Source: a bacterium (GTDB taxonomy: Bacteria > SZUA-79 > Acidulodesulfobacterales > Acidulodesulfobacteraceae). From it: 47,721 nt of DNA. The stretch lies in NCBI GenBank assembly GCA_021845685.1, contig JAJZVN010000017.1, positions 1 through 47,721 on the forward strand, written 5' to 3'. The position numbers and the translations under genes are program-made. Position 1 is the stretch's first letter, and each line of letters opens with the position of its first letter. Below are positions 18,403 to 27,859 of the stretch, piece by piece. The notes below the pieces were generated by a model, which was not told the origin of the DNA, did not search any database, and saw only the letters and a list, made by a program, of their open reading frames with translations.

Positions 18403-19518
18403 TTATTTTTTCCTTAAAATACCCAAATAATATTCCTTCATTTTGGCTTTTATTTCATTATTGAAAAATAAGTTAAGTTTGAATATATATAAAAAAAATT
18501 TGTTTTTATATAAATAAAGCTTATAATTTTTTCTTTTTATACCTAAAAATTTTTTTTTATAATCTTCGTCGCCTTTTAAAAAATCAAACTCTGAATATTT
18601 TTTGCCTATTGCTTCATTAATATTATAATAAGTCAAAACTATACCTGGATAAAAATTAGAATATTTTGTATCAAAACCAGGTAAATAAACCTGACGCTTT
18701 CCGTCATAGTCAAAACAAACGGCAGCGGATATAAATTCATTATTGTATTTTAAAAATGATAAAGCTAAGATATTATTTTTAAAAAGACTAACAAACACTT
18801 CCTTAAAAAATGATTTTATTTTACTATTTTGGAAAACTCCGCCATGTCCTTTTTCATTCCATCGTTTCTGATGTAATTTAAAAAATTTATCAATAAATAA
18901 ATCTAATAAAGGAAAATCTATATTTTCAGAATTAATATATTCAATAGAATTTTTCTTTGCTTTTTCAATCCTGCTTAATATATTATATCTTTGTTTAGAA
19001 TTAAATTGCTTCATATATTCGTCTATTCCGTCCGGCAAATTAATATAATAGCTGTCCCCGCTTTCTTTATATTTTATAAAATATTTTAATTGATTATTTT
19101 TATTTATAATTTCAAGTAATGATTCGGATATCTGTTTTAAAAAAATTATATTTGCAATATTACTTTCTTTAATTGTATTAAATATATTTGTAACGATATT
19201 TTCTTGATTTGTCTGTTTATCAATTATAATATCTAAATAATCAGAGAAATCATAGCTTATAAACATTAATACGTTAAAAAACACAAAAAATTTTTTAATA
19301 AAAAATGGCGCTATTGCTTCAATTTTACCATTTTCATCATAAATACATACAATGAAAAGTCTATTTCTTCTTTTTTTACTATTTACAAAATACTTAACCC
19401 ATAAATATATCCAATCATATGTTAAAAATACATTATTGTTTTGGCTTGCTTGCAACAATACATTCCATTCATTTTTTAAGTTTTCCAGATCTTCAATATT
19501 TCTTATTATTTTTATCAT
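18403..19518 (-). CDS. GNAT acyltransferase, CelD/FemAB-like
   Basis: This 371-residue protein resembles the BcsL/CelD group of GNAT-fold proteins, related to FemAB. The N-terminus has the usual NEWNVLLQASQNNNVFLTYD start, in which a tryptophan and a TYDW motif are conserved. The middle has RYNILSRIEKAKK, then LHQKRWNEKGHGG, and the acyl-binding part reads CFDYDGKRQVYLPGFDTKYS and PGIVLTYYNINEAI. Relatives are found in polysaccharide and cell-wall gene clusters, where they are thought to add acyl or aminoacyl groups. Context within LPS genes fits decoration of a surface sugar. Substrate unknown. It is extremely Lys, Asn and Ile rich, as is usual here, but has no long insert. Confidence 0.75.
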   Translation of the reverse strand: MIKIIRNIEDLENLKNEWNVLLQASQNNNVFLTYDWIYLWVKYFVNSKKRRNRLFIVCIYDENGKIEAIAPFFIKKFFVFFNVLMFISYDFSDYLDIIIDKQTNQENIVTNIFNTIKESNIANIIFLKQISESLLEIINKNNQLKYFIKYKESGDSYYINLPDGIDEYMKQFNSKQRYNILSRIEKAKKNSIEYINSENIDFPLLDLFIDKFFKLHQKRWNEKGHGGVFQNSKIKSFFKEVFVSLFKNNILALSFLKYNNEFISAAVCFDYDGKRQVYLPGFDTKYSNFYPGIVLTYYNINEAIGKKYSEFDFLKGDEDYKKKFLGIKRKNYKLYLYKNKFFLYIFKLNLFFNNEIKAKMKEYYLGILRKK

Positions 19519-19602
19519 TTTTAATTAGTTTCAATCAAACCTGCCTTGATTCTTAATGTTATTTTCGCAAGGGCCGAAATCAAGAATTATTTAGCATTGG
19601 AA

Positions 19603-19655
19603 TATCGTGAACTACCTTGCCCTTAAGGACGAGGCTTCTTGGTTCATAGATAGGT
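19603..19655 (-). pseudogene. Last codons and right end of an IS200/IS605-type tnpB
   Basis: On the minus strand ATG AAC CAA GAA GCC reads MNQEASSLRAR and then TAG followed by TTCACGATA. This is the typical TnpB tail and element end. GAGGCTTCTTGGTTCA at 19636-19655 is shared with the remnant at 4017. A hairpin centred on CCTTAAGG lies between. The surrounding gap (19519-19791) otherwise shows only A/T-rich duplications of TTTAATATTTATATTTATTT. Confidence 0.6.
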
Positions 19656-19791
19656 GCTTTTCAGTACATAAGTATTGCTGCTTGGGTTTAATATTTATAT
19701 TTATTTATTTAATTGTAATATGTCTGAAGTTGAAAATATGCATTTAAAATAGTTTAATATTTATATTTATTTAATTGTGATTTATTAATAT

Positions 19792-20997
19792 TTATAGTAT
19801 AGTAGGTTCACTAGATAGTTTATGGGCAGGCTTACCTGAAATTAATTTAAATACATCGCTTACACAAATTTTTTTCATACATAACGCATATTTTTCTACA
19901 TCTATATTATTTAAACTTAAATTATTATTATTAATATTAATAATACTGCCGTTATCGTCAGCTTTAGCATTAGCGTTAGCGTTATTAAGTTCTTTTTTAT
20001 TTATCAAGCTGCAAGATTTTTCAAAGCAAGGAGAGCATATAAGACCGCTATTTAAAATTTTAATATTGTTGTCTTCTCCTATAGGACCTGTTAGTTCGGA
20101 ACTTGTAGGTCCGAACAGCGCAATTATTTCAGGACCGTTTTCTATGCTTGCGGCTATATGCATAAGCCCGGAATCTCCGGTTATAAAATAGTCCATTTTT
20201 GCGATTAGCTCTTTTGCCTGCATTAATGTAGTTTTGTTTGTCGAATCTGCAATAAATGCTTTTATATTTTTATAATTGTTTTTTATAGAATTGATTATTT
20301 TTTCTGAACATATTTTATCTTCTTTACCGCCGAATATTACAATTCTGGCATCATATTTTTTAAAAATTAATTCTGAAAGTTTAACAAAATACTCTGCAGG
20401 CCATTTTTTTGTCATCCACGCTCCGCCTGCATTAATTCCAATAAAAACGGTATTTTGATCAAAATTAAATTTTTCAGATATAAACTTATCGGCAAATTCT
20501 TTATCTGTTTTACTTGTTTTAAATGTCAGCTTTATATTATCGGGGGCAAGCCCTCCTGATGATATTGCAAGATAGAGATAAAATTTTGCCGCATGCTCAA
20601 GTTTTCTTCCTGTTCTGCTTATTTTTTTATTAGATAAAAACCCAAGATTTGCATATTCTTCAACATATCTTTCTTTTGCGCCGCTTAAAAAAGCAAATAA
20701 AGATGTCCTGTCAACCCCCTGCAAATCCAAAGACATGTCGAACTTATGCGATTTAAGCAGTGCAATTAATTTTAGATAATCCTTTAACTTATAATTTTTC
20801 TTATCAATAATGATTGTTTTATCTATATAAGGATTCAATAAAGCAATATCTTTTGATTTGTCCTCAATCAGCCATGTTATAGAACTTTCAGGATAAGCCT
20901 TTCTTATTGATTCAATAGCGGGTGTTGCAAGCAAACAATCCCCAATTGAACTTAATTTAATAATTAATATATTTTTAATATTTTGTTTTTCTGCCAT
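19792..20997 (-). CDS. GT9 heptosyltransferase-like protein
   Basis: The 401-residue protein begins with ILIIKLSSIGDCLLATPAIESI, the GT9 signature, and has KFDMSLDLQGVDRTSLFAFL in the acceptor domain. The donor domain carries IGINAGGAWMTKKWPAEYF and ITGDSGLMHIAASI, then ALFGPTSSELTGPIG. It is a better match to WaaC/WaaF/WaaQ-type enzymes than the 16988 gene. A short Asn/Ala insert lies near residues 336-366, just before a Cys-containing C-terminus (CSPCFEKSCS and CMKKICVSD) typical of many GT9 proteins. It acts at the cytoplasmic face on lipid A-Kdo. Which heptose it adds cannot be told. Confidence 0.88.
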   Translation of the reverse strand: MAEKQNIKNILIIKLSSIGDCLLATPAIESIRKAYPESSITWLIEDKSKDIALLNPYIDKTIIIDKKNYKLKDYLKLIALLKSHKFDMSLDLQGVDRTSLFAFLSGAKERYVEEYANLGFLSNKKISRTGRKLEHAAKFYLYLAISSGGLAPDNIKLTFKTSKTDKEFADKFISEKFNFDQNTVFIGINAGGAWMTKKWPAEYFVKLSELIFKKYDARIVIFGGKEDKICSEKIINSIKNNYKNIKAFIADSTNKTTLMQAKELIAKMDYFITGDSGLMHIAASIENGPEIIALFGPTSSELTGPIGEDNNIKILNSGLICSPCFEKSCSLINKKELNNANANAKADDNGSIININNNNLSLNNIDVEKYALCMKKICVSDVFKLISGKPAHKLSSEPTIL

Positions 20998-21058
20998 ATT
21001 ATTTATTTATTATATAATATAATATAAAATTTCTATATTTATTTAATACAATACATAA

Positions 21059-21238
21059 ATTACCTTAAATCACCTTTAGAGACTATTGAAATTGTTTCAA
21101 CATATTATAGATTCCGGATTCCTGCTTTCGCAATAATGACACCGGCTTGGTTAAAAGTTAAATCCCCGCATTGTCTTATTCCCGCGAAAGCGTGAATCCA
21201 GTCCAGAAAGATAAATTCTAACGGTGATTTAAGGTAAT
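21059..21238. mobile_element. MITE-like element R2, copy 2 (180 bp)
   Basis: ATTACCTTAAATCACCTTTAGA and its near reverse complement at 21217-21238 form 22-bp ends with one mismatch. They match the 16802 element through the shared TTAAATCACC...TTAGA core. Inner sequence includes GGATTCCTGCTTTCGCAAT and ATTCCCGCGAAAGCGTGAAT, again a nested inverted pair. Non-coding. Confidence 0.78.
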
Positions 21239-21280
21239 ATATTATATATTTATTATATATTTATTATATTTAAATTAATA

Positions 21281-21350
21281 AAATATTTTACTTTAAATAT
21301 TTTACTTTAAATATTTTACTTTAAATATTTTACTTTAAATATTTTACTTT
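21281..21350 (-). repeat. Five perfect 14-bp units across a gene's 3' end
   Basis: AAATATTTTACTTT is repeated five times without change. The stop codon of the polysaccharide deacetylase gene (21316-21318) lies in the third unit, so its last residues (KIFKVKYLK) are encoded by repeat DNA. Confidence 0.92.
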
Positions 21351-22086
21351 TAAACTTAAAAAAATCTGTATTATGTCTAATAGCTACTCTCCTTAATTCA
21401 AAAAAATCCGCATTTTTTTTTACTATGCCGGTTTTAGTTATACATGCCCCTTGAAATCCGGCTTTTTCAACTAAATTTTTTACATTTTCATTGTAGTCGC
21501 CATAAGGATAAGCAAAAAAATTAATATCAATGTTTAATTTTTCTTCAAGATTTTTTTTTGAAGCCGATATTTCTTCATAAGCAATCTTTTCGGGAATAAT
21601 AGTTAAATGGGGGTGCGTTTTTGTATGTGCTCCTATTTCTATGCCCGATTTTATCATTTCTTGAAGTTCCTCAATATTAAGCATTTCATCTTTATTTTCC
21701 CCATTTTTAATATCCCAAGCATTAATGTTTCCTATTAAATCTGAAACCATAAAAACAGTTGCATTAACATTGTTGTTTTTTATAATTTTAAGTCCTTTTA
21801 AATAAATAGACCTTGAACCGTCGTCAAAAGTTATAGATACAAATTTATCATTTTTATTCTTTTTATTCAAATTAATATCTTTACCCGTATTATTACAGTA
21901 ATATTCGTCATATATCTGCTTCATACGGCTAAGCGTTAAAAAAACATATCCTTTATTTTTTAAATATTTAATCTGTTTGTCAAAATTTTCTTCTGTAACA
22001 TATAATCCAGGGAATTTCGCGTTTTCAGGATAATTTCCTATTTTATGATAAAGCAAAATGATAAATTTTTTTTTTAAATAATTCAT
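21316..22086 (-). CDS. Polysaccharide deacetylase (NodB/CE4 family)
   Basis: The 256-residue protein has the CE4 motifs in order: LLYHKIG near residue 12, TFDDG at residues 86-90 (catalytic base Asp and metal-binding Asp), HTKTH at 154-158 (metal-binding His pair) and FAYPYGDYNEN near 197. This fits a divalent-metal-dependent N-deacetylase of GlcNAc-containing polymers. No signal peptide is evident; an N-terminal KKKFIILLYHK segment is only weakly hydrophobic. It may therefore act in the cytoplasm on a nucleotide- or lipid-linked sugar. The location next to GT9 and GT2 genes suggests a part in LPS or exopolysaccharide modification. The C-terminus runs into a 14-bp tandem repeat. Confidence 0.88.
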   Translation of the reverse strand: MNYLKKKFIILLYHKIGNYPENAKFPGLYVTEENFDKQIKYLKNKGYVFLTLSRMKQIYDEYYCNNTGKDINLNKKNKNDKFVSITFDDGSRSIYLKGLKIIKNNNVNATVFMVSDLIGNINAWDIKNGENKDEMLNIEELQEMIKSGIEIGAHTKTHPHLTIIPEKIAYEEISASKKNLEEKLNIDINFFAYPYGDYNENVKNLVEKAGFQGACITKTGIVKKNADFFELRRVAIRHNTDFFKFKSKIFKVKYLK

Positions 22087-22281
22087 ATTGATGTTTAAAT
22101 AAAAATTGTATTAGGTTATAATTAATATATACAATTAATTATTATATATTATAACCTAATAACTATAATATAAATATAGTATTAAATTAATTATTATCAT
22201 ATAAATATAGTATTAAATTAATTATTATCATATAACTATTAATTATCTTAAAAAAATAACTGACGGAAAATATTAAAATTT

Positions 22282-23136
22282 ATGATAAAAACAAATATAG
22301 ATATGAATACAGACGCAACTTATACAACAGATACAACTACTAATACAACTGACGCAATAAATTCAAGCATAAATATAATTAACGAAACAGACAAAGACAA
22401 AAACAAAGGCAAAACATATAAACCTTCATTGTCAATTGTGCTTCCTGCTTTTAATGAAGAAAAACGAATAAAATATACAATATCAAATTTAAGATCTTTT
22501 TTAAAGCTAAAAAAATTTAATTATGAAATTATTGTCGTTGACGACGGAAGCACGGATAATACAATTAACGTCTTAAAAGATATTTCAAATTCCGATTTGA
22601 GGATTATAACAATTACAAGAAGCGGAAAAGGCGCTGCGGTTAAAACAGGAATACTTGCCGCAAATTATGAATATATCTTTTTTATGGACGCTGATTTGTC
22701 AACAGACGAACAGGAAATATTAAAATTTATAAACATCTTCAAAAATGAAAAGGATATTGAGATTATAATAGGTTCAAGATACTTACCTGAAAAATTAACT
22801 GTTATTCAGCCGCCTTTTAGAAATATGGTCGGAAAAACATTCAGCTTCTTAAAATCACAATTATTAGGCTTAAATTATTGCGATTCGCAATGCGGATTTA
22901 AAGCTTTTAGAAAAGAAACGGCGCAAAAAATATTTTCTAAAGTGACTATTAACGGTTTTTCTTTTGATGTTGAAGTGCTTTATATCGCGGAATTAAATAA
23001 AATAAAAGTTAAAGAAGTGGGGGTCGAATGGCGGCATAAGCCCGGCGGACATGTAAATATTATGATTGATTCCGTTCCTATGATTTTTGATTTATTTAAA
23101 ATATATCTTAAAAAAAATTATTATACTAAACTTTAG
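22282..23136 (+). CDS. GT2 glycosyltransferase, dolichyl-phosphate glucosyltransferase type
   Basis: The 284-residue protein shows the GT2 catalytic order: SIVLPAFNEEKRI, VVDDGSTDNT near 85-93 and FMDADLSTD near 134-141 as the DxD. It continues with IIGSRYLPEK and CDSQCGFKAFRKE. The GFKAFR stretch is typical of the ALG5/DPG-synthase-like subgroup, which loads glucose or a related sugar on a polyprenyl phosphate. Residues 1-48 are a Thr/Asn/Asp-rich leader that may be dispensable; a true start further in is possible, but no ribosome-binding site helps to decide. The last 11 bases overlap the end of ilvE on the opposite strand. Confidence 0.85.
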   Translation: MIKTNIDMNTDATYTTDTTTNTTDAINSSINIINETDKDKNKGKTYKPSLSIVLPAFNEEKRIKYTISNLRSFLKLKKFNYEIIVVDDGSTDNTINVLKDISNSDLRIITITRSGKGAAVKTGILAANYEYIFFMDADLSTDEQEILKFINIFKNEKDIEIIIGSRYLPEKLTVIQPPFRNMVGKTFSFLKSQLLGLNYCDSQCGFKAFRKETAQKIFSKVTINGFSFDVEVLYIAELNKIKVKEVGVEWRHKPGGHVNIMIDSVPMIFDLFKIYLKKNYYTKL

Positions 23137-24103
23137 TAAGCCATTTCTCATATTTTTTATTTTGTCCTTTGACAATTTTGAAAAATCTGTCCTGCAGCTC
23201 TAAAGTAACATCGCCTGCCTTTCCTTTTCCTATTTTTCTATCGTCAATTTCTCTAACGGGAGTAACCTCGGCTGCAGTTCCGGTTAAAAAAACTTCGTTT
23301 GCAATATATAATTCATCTCTAGTAATTCTTTCTTCTTTAACGGGTATTTTCATTTCATTTTGAATAATTTCTATTGCGCTGTTTCTTGTAATACCAGGAA
23401 GAACCGAAGATAACGGAGGGGTTTTAATATACCCGTCTGAATAAATAAAAATATTTTCCCCGCTTGCTTCGCATACAAAACCTGAAGTATCTAACATTAT
23501 CGCTTCATCGTAACCTGCACTTACAACCTCTTTTTTGGCAAGTATCGAGTTTATATACTGACCCGTTGATTTTGACATACCCATAAAAGTATTTATATGA
23601 AATCTTGCATAAGAGGAAACTTTTGCCCTGATGCCGCTTTTTAAAGCTTCTTCTCCGAGATAAGCACCCCAGACCCATGCAGAAATTGCAACTTTTACAT
23701 CATATTTTTTAATAAAAATACCGAGACCGCCTCCATCACCGATATAAACAATGGGTCTTATATAACATCCTTTAAATTTATTGATTTTTACAAGTTCAAT
23801 AACGGCATTAAAAATTTCTTCTTTAGAAAAAGGTATATCATTAATTTGAAGAATATGACATGAATAGTAAAGTCTGTCTATATGTTCTTTTAATCTGAAT
23901 ATGGCGGATCCGCCTTTCAATGTTTCATAACATCTTATGCCCTCAAATGCACCGAGACCGTAGTGTAAACTATGCGAATTTATAGGAATATTTGCATCGC
24001 TGTAATCAACAAATTCTCCGTCCATCCAAACTTTAGAACTGTCAAAGGGACCTGCCTTTTTAGTTTTGCCGTTTTTGACATCGCTATTCTTCTTGGTCAT
24101 CAT
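23126..24103 (-). CDS. ilvE: Branched-chain amino acid aminotransferase
   Basis: This 325-residue fold-type IV PLP enzyme contains HSLHYGLGAFEGIRCYET near the N-terminus. QYINSILAKKEVVSAGYDEA follows, in which one Lys is the expected PLP-binding residue. LDTSGFVCEASGENIFI and FLTGTAAEVTPVREID come later. It makes and degrades Leu, Ile and Val with glutamate as partner. It is slightly longer than usual because of about 20 extra N-terminal, Lys-rich residues. Two ATGs follow an AAGGA ribosome-binding site; the first was chosen. It is convergent with the upstream-numbered GT2 gene. No Asn insert. Confidence 0.95.
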   Translation of the reverse strand: MMTKKNSDVKNGKTKKAGPFDSSKVWMDGEFVDYSDANIPINSHSLHYGLGAFEGIRCYETLKGGSAIFRLKEHIDRLYYSCHILQINDIPFSKEEIFNAVIELVKINKFKGCYIRPIVYIGDGGGLGIFIKKYDVKVAISAWVWGAYLGEEALKSGIRAKVSSYARFHINTFMGMSKSTGQYINSILAKKEVVSAGYDEAIMLDTSGFVCEASGENIFIYSDGYIKTPPLSSVLPGITRNSAIEIIQNEMKIPVKEERITRDELYIANEVFLTGTAAEVTPVREIDDRKIGKGKAGDVTLELQDRFFKIVKGQNKKYEKWLTKV

Positions 24104-24312
24104 TATTTTCCTTAATAAATTTTACTTTATTTTATTATTTGAATATTTAAATTATTATTAATTATATATTTACATTACTTATCTATTCACTTATTCTTAA
24201 TTATTAATTAGTCATTTCTACTTAATTATTTTTAAATCATTCTTAATTATTAATTAATCATTCATTAATATGAATATAACAATTTTATAATACTTTGTAA
24301 ATAGAGAACACT

Positions 24313-24411
24313 CAAAATTGCCGATATAAAATTTAAATTATAAATACTATAAACATGAATATCAATATTATTGATAGAACATTTAAAATTGCCGATATAA
24401 AATTTAAATTA
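24313..24411. repeat. Two direct copies of an R1-like terminus
   Basis: AAAATTGCCGATATAAAATT and the following TAAATTA occur at about 24314-24340 and 24385-24411, in the same orientation. The first 12 bases equal the inner part of the R1 terminal repeat. No opposing terminus is seen. The rest of the gap 24104-24486 is A/T-rich with CTTATTTAATT-like repeats and no gene. Confidence 0.65.
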
Positions 24412-24486
24412 ACAACAAAATTATTATAAATATTAAATATTAAATGTAAAATGTAAAATGTAAATAATTTTTTATTATTTATTTCC

Positions 24487-25713
24487 TTACCGCTTTATTT
24501 TAAACAATTCTTCAATTGATTTATCGTACGGTTTTCTCGCTATGCCTTTTTCCGTGATAATTGCGCTGATATATTTATGGGGAGTAACATCAAAAGCGTA
24601 ATTTAAAACATTAACATTTTCGGGAGCTATTTTTTTTCCAAACACGGCGGATACTTCTTTTCCGTCTCTTTCCTCAATAGGAATTTCTTCTCCTGATTTA
24701 ATATTTAAATCAATTGTAGAAAGGGGTGCGGCAACATAAAAAGGTATATTGTTTTCTTTTGCAAGAACAGCGACCTGATATGTTCCTATTTTATTGGCAA
24801 CGTCTCCGTTTGAAGCTATTCTGTCCGCGCCAACTATTACGCCGTCAATCATTCCTTTTCGCATCAGCAATCCCGCTGAATTGTCGGCAATCAGAGTAAC
24901 CGGTATATTGTCGCTCATAAGTTCCCACGCCGTTAGCCTTGCGCCCTGCAAAAACGGCCGCGTTTCATCTGCTATAACCTTAATTTTCTTTTTATCTTCA
25001 ATAGCAGCCCTTATGACGCCGAGAGCTGTTCCATAACCGGCAGTGGCTAAAGCTCCCGCATTGCAGTGGGTTAAAATTGTAGAACCATCATTGATTAATG
25101 ACGCACCGAATTTTCCCATTTTTTTATTTATTTCAATATCTTCGTTGTAAATTTTTATAGATTCTTCTCTTAATTTTTTCAATATGCTTTTTACGTTTTT
25201 CTTATCGCCTGTTATATCCGTTATATTTACTTTTGTATTTGCGTTTGTATTTTTAGCAGAATTTGCCGCTAAATTTGACGCCGATTTCAGATTTGTTTTT
25301 ATATCGTTATCGTTGCCGCTAACAACAATTTCTTTCATTTTTTTTATTGCCCATTCTAAATTAACGGCGGTAGGTCTAGCCTTAAACATTTCATCGCATA
25401 TTTTTAAAAATCTTATTTTAAATTCTTCATAATGATTTATTGTTTTATCGTTATTGTTATTATTATTGTTATTATTATCGCTATCGCTATTTAAAACTTC
25501 CATTTTTGCAACAATATCTTTAGCGCCAAGATACAATCCGAATCCTGCGGAAACCCCTATTGCAGGAGCGCCTCTGACAACCATTTTTTTAATTGCGTCT
25601 ATTACATCCTTATATGTTTTTAATTTTAAATATATAACTTTTTCAGGAAGTTTCCTCTGGTCAATCATTTCAACAATATCATCATCCGTTAATTTTAGCG
25701 TAAAAAAAGCCAT
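24487..25713 (-). CDS. mtnA: S-methyl-5-thioribose-1-phosphate isomerase, with Asn-rich inserts
   Basis: The 408-residue protein carries VVRGAPAIGVSAGFG, then ILTHCNAGALATAGYGTALG with catalytic Cys near 217, ADETRPFLQGARLTAWEL, and IVGADRIASNGDVANKIGTY with the catalytic Asp near 297. This is MtnA of methionine salvage; related eIF-2B-like ribose isomerases cannot be fully excluded. It is about 60 residues longer than usual because residues 74-93 (a nine-Asn run) and 131-172 are low-complexity inserts, both in the helical N-terminal domain. A GGAGGT ribosome-binding site lies nine bases before ATG. It follows gatB by 52 bp and may share its transcript. Confidence 0.92.
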   Translation of the reverse strand: MAFFTLKLTDDDIVEMIDQRKLPEKVIYLKLKTYKDVIDAIKKMVVRGAPAIGVSAGFGLYLGAKDIVAKMEVLNSDSDNNNNNNNNNDKTINHYEEFKIRFLKICDEMFKARPTAVNLEWAIKKMKEIVVSGNDNDIKTNLKSASNLAANSAKNTNANTKVNITDITGDKKNVKSILKKLREESIKIYNEDIEINKKMGKFGASLINDGSTILTHCNAGALATAGYGTALGVIRAAIEDKKKIKVIADETRPFLQGARLTAWELMSDNIPVTLIADNSAGLLMRKGMIDGVIVGADRIASNGDVANKIGTYQVAVLAKENNIPFYVAAPLSTIDLNIKSGEEIPIEERDGKEVSAVFGKKIAPENVNVLNYAFDVTPHKYISAIITEKGIARKPYDKSIEELFKIKR

Positions 25714-25765
25714 TTTTTACATACCTCCGTATTTTATAAATAGACAGCTTCAACTACTTGTTTTA

Positions 25766-27343
25766 CTATTTCCCGCTTTTATAATTTTCAATATGTTTAT
25801 TTAATATCTCGTTTACTTTTTTGGGATTAGCCTTGCCTTTAGTTTTTTTCATCGCTTCTCCGACGAAAAAACCGAATAATTTGTCTTTTCCGCCGATTAA
25901 GTCTTCCAATTCTTTTTGATTTTCCTCAAATACCTGTTTTATCGTGTCCTCTAATCCTTTTTCGTCAGAAACCTGGGCTAAATTCAAATCCCTAATGATT
26001 TCATCTACAGTCTGATTTTTTCTTCTTTTTACATTTTCTATAAGTTGATATAATACTAATCTTCCACCGTTTCTATTAATTTCCCCGCTTTCAATTTTCA
26101 TTATCATCTCAAAAAAATATTCTCTCTTTCCAATTAATTTTTCCATTTCAAATTTAATCAATTCTTCATTTATAACCTTTTCAATAGGAATAGAATTTTC
26201 ATTATATTCTACCGCTCTTTCTATAACACGTTCATGATTATCTGCCGCCCATTTTTTCTTTAATTCTAACATCCATTCATTTATAATCCAGTTTGCAATT
26301 TTTTTTATGTCAACTTTACCATTATTTATATCAACTAATTTATCGAAATCATTCGCAACCTCCTTATATTGAGTTAAGACCTCGGCATCATATTCTGACA
26401 AAGCATATTCGCGAATATATCTCTCTCTTTTTGTCCGCGGCAGTTCCGTAATAGAATTTTTAATCTCCGCTATAAATTTTTCGTCTAAAATTAACGGAGA
26501 CAGGTCCGGTTCTTCAAAATATCTATAGTCATGAGCCTCTTCTTTCCCTCTCATTGATTCGGTTTTTCCTGTTTTTGAATTAAACAAAAGAGTTTCCTGA
26601 ATAACTTTTCCGCCGTTCAGAAGCAATTCTATCTGCCTGTTAATCTCGTATTCTAAGGCTTTTTCAACAAATTTAAATGAGTTAACGTTTTTCACTTCGG
26701 TTCTGGTGCCCAATTTGGTATCGCCCTTCTTTCTGACCGATATATTGGCGTCGCATCTAAAACTTCCTTCTTCCATATTGCCGTCTGATATGTCAAGATA
26801 AACTAAGATATCTCTTAATTCTTTTAAATATGCAGCCGCCTCGGCGGGAGAGCTGAGATCCGGTTCCGATACTATTTCGGCAAGCGGAGTACCTGCTCTG
26901 TTTAAATCCACAAAAGAATTATATCCCGCATGTATTAATTTACCTGCATCTTCTTCTATATGAAGACGGTTAATTCTTATTTTTTTTTCTTTTCCTTCGC
27001 CGATATTAATAATTAAATATCCGTTTGACGAAACAGGATCCTGAAATTGCGATATTTGATAGCCTTTAGGAAGGTCGGGATAAAAATAATTTTTTCTTGC
27101 AAATAAACTTTTTTTATTTATATTTAAGTTTATGGCTAATGCGGCTTTAACCGCCAACTTAACAGCATTAAAATTTATAACGGGCAAACTTCCCGGCAGT
27201 GCCAAACATACGGGACAAACTAAAGAATTCGGCTCTTTACCGAACACGTTAGGGCAAGAGCAAAACATTTTAGTGGCTGTTAAAAGCTGAGTGTGAACTT
27301 CAAGACCGATTACGGCTTCAAAAGAATTGTCTATATATTCCAT
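25766..27343 (-). CDS. gatB: Asp/Glu-tRNA amidotransferase subunit B
   Basis: The 525-residue protein has VIGLEVHTQL at the start, a zinc site from CSCP and CPVCLALPG, then YYPDLPKGYQISQF (here with FYPD), MEEGSFRCDANISVR and KNVNSFKFVEKAL, followed by a C-terminal helical and YqeY-like tail. GatB is the kinase/transamidase subunit of GatCAB, which converts mischarged Asp-tRNA(Asn) or Glu-tRNA(Gln). It is somewhat longer than the usual 475-480 residues, through diffuse Lys/Asn/Glu-rich loops near 330-400. It reads leftward, as does gatC, while gatA between them reads rightward. An AGGGG lies just upstream. Confidence 0.96.
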   Translation of the reverse strand: MEYIDNSFEAVIGLEVHTQLLTATKMFCSCPNVFGKEPNSLVCPVCLALPGSLPVINFNAVKLAVKAALAINLNINKKSLFARKNYFYPDLPKGYQISQFQDPVSSNGYLIINIGEGKEKKIRINRLHIEEDAGKLIHAGYNSFVDLNRAGTPLAEIVSEPDLSSPAEAAAYLKELRDILVYLDISDGNMEEGSFRCDANISVRKKGDTKLGTRTEVKNVNSFKFVEKALEYEINRQIELLLNGGKVIQETLLFNSKTGKTESMRGKEEAHDYRYFEEPDLSPLILDEKFIAEIKNSITELPRTKRERYIREYALSEYDAEVLTQYKEVANDFDKLVDINNGKVDIKKIANWIINEWMLELKKKWAADNHERVIERAVEYNENSIPIEKVINEELIKFEMEKLIGKREYFFEMIMKIESGEINRNGGRLVLYQLIENVKRRKNQTVDEIIRDLNLAQVSDEKGLEDTIKQVFEENQKELEDLIGGKDKLFGFFVGEAMKKTKGKANPKKVNEILNKHIENYKSGK

Positions 27344-27479
27344 TTTTCCCCTATTTTTCCTCTAAATTTAATTTTATAACATTATTATCTTGCCCTATTA
27401 TCTTGCCATTATTTTTTCTTTTATTTTTTTTTATTATACTTTACAATAATAACAATGATAATGATTATGATAATTCAAA

Positions 27480-27508
27480 TTGACTCTAATGTCAAACAGT
27501 AGTATGAT
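27480..27508 (+). promoter_or_regulatory. Sigma70-type promoter candidate for gatA
   Basis: TTGACT (27480-27485), a 17-base spacer and TATGAT (27503-27508) form a near-consensus promoter pointing at gatA, 350 bases away. A related block (TTGACA, then CAGTAATATGATAATGCTA) recurs at 27636-27663 but with too short a spacer. The whole gap 27344-27859 has no gene. Confidence 0.4.
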
Positions 27509-27735
27509 AATGCTAATAACTTTTAAAATGTCTATGACTAAATAACTTTCATTTTGTCTATTTCTTAACTAAAAATAATAATAAACGGGATATTATGACA
27601 AATTAAAAGTTAAATTCAATAGACAAATTATAAAGTTGACAACAACAGTAATATGATAATGCTATTATAAATTATATAATATATTTAATATAATTTAACA
27701 TAATTTAATATAATATTTAACTAACATTGTCTATC

Positions 27736-27769
27736 ATTCCTTTCCGTAAGGTAGGAGTAGTTCACGATA
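27736..27769 (+). pseudogene. IS200/IS605-type right-end remnant
   Basis: CCTTTCCGTAAGGTAGGAGT followed by AGTTCACGATA is a very short remnant of the same type as the minus-strand ends at 19603. The 13 bases GTAGTTCACGATA are identical (reverse complement) to 19603-19615. Only the hairpin and terminal bases remain. Confidence 0.45.
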
Positions 27770-27859
27770 AGATAATTTAATTTCAATTTCAATTTATAAT
27801 AAATATTAAATTATTATTTTTAAAAGACATATACAATAAAATAGGAACAAAAAAAATAA

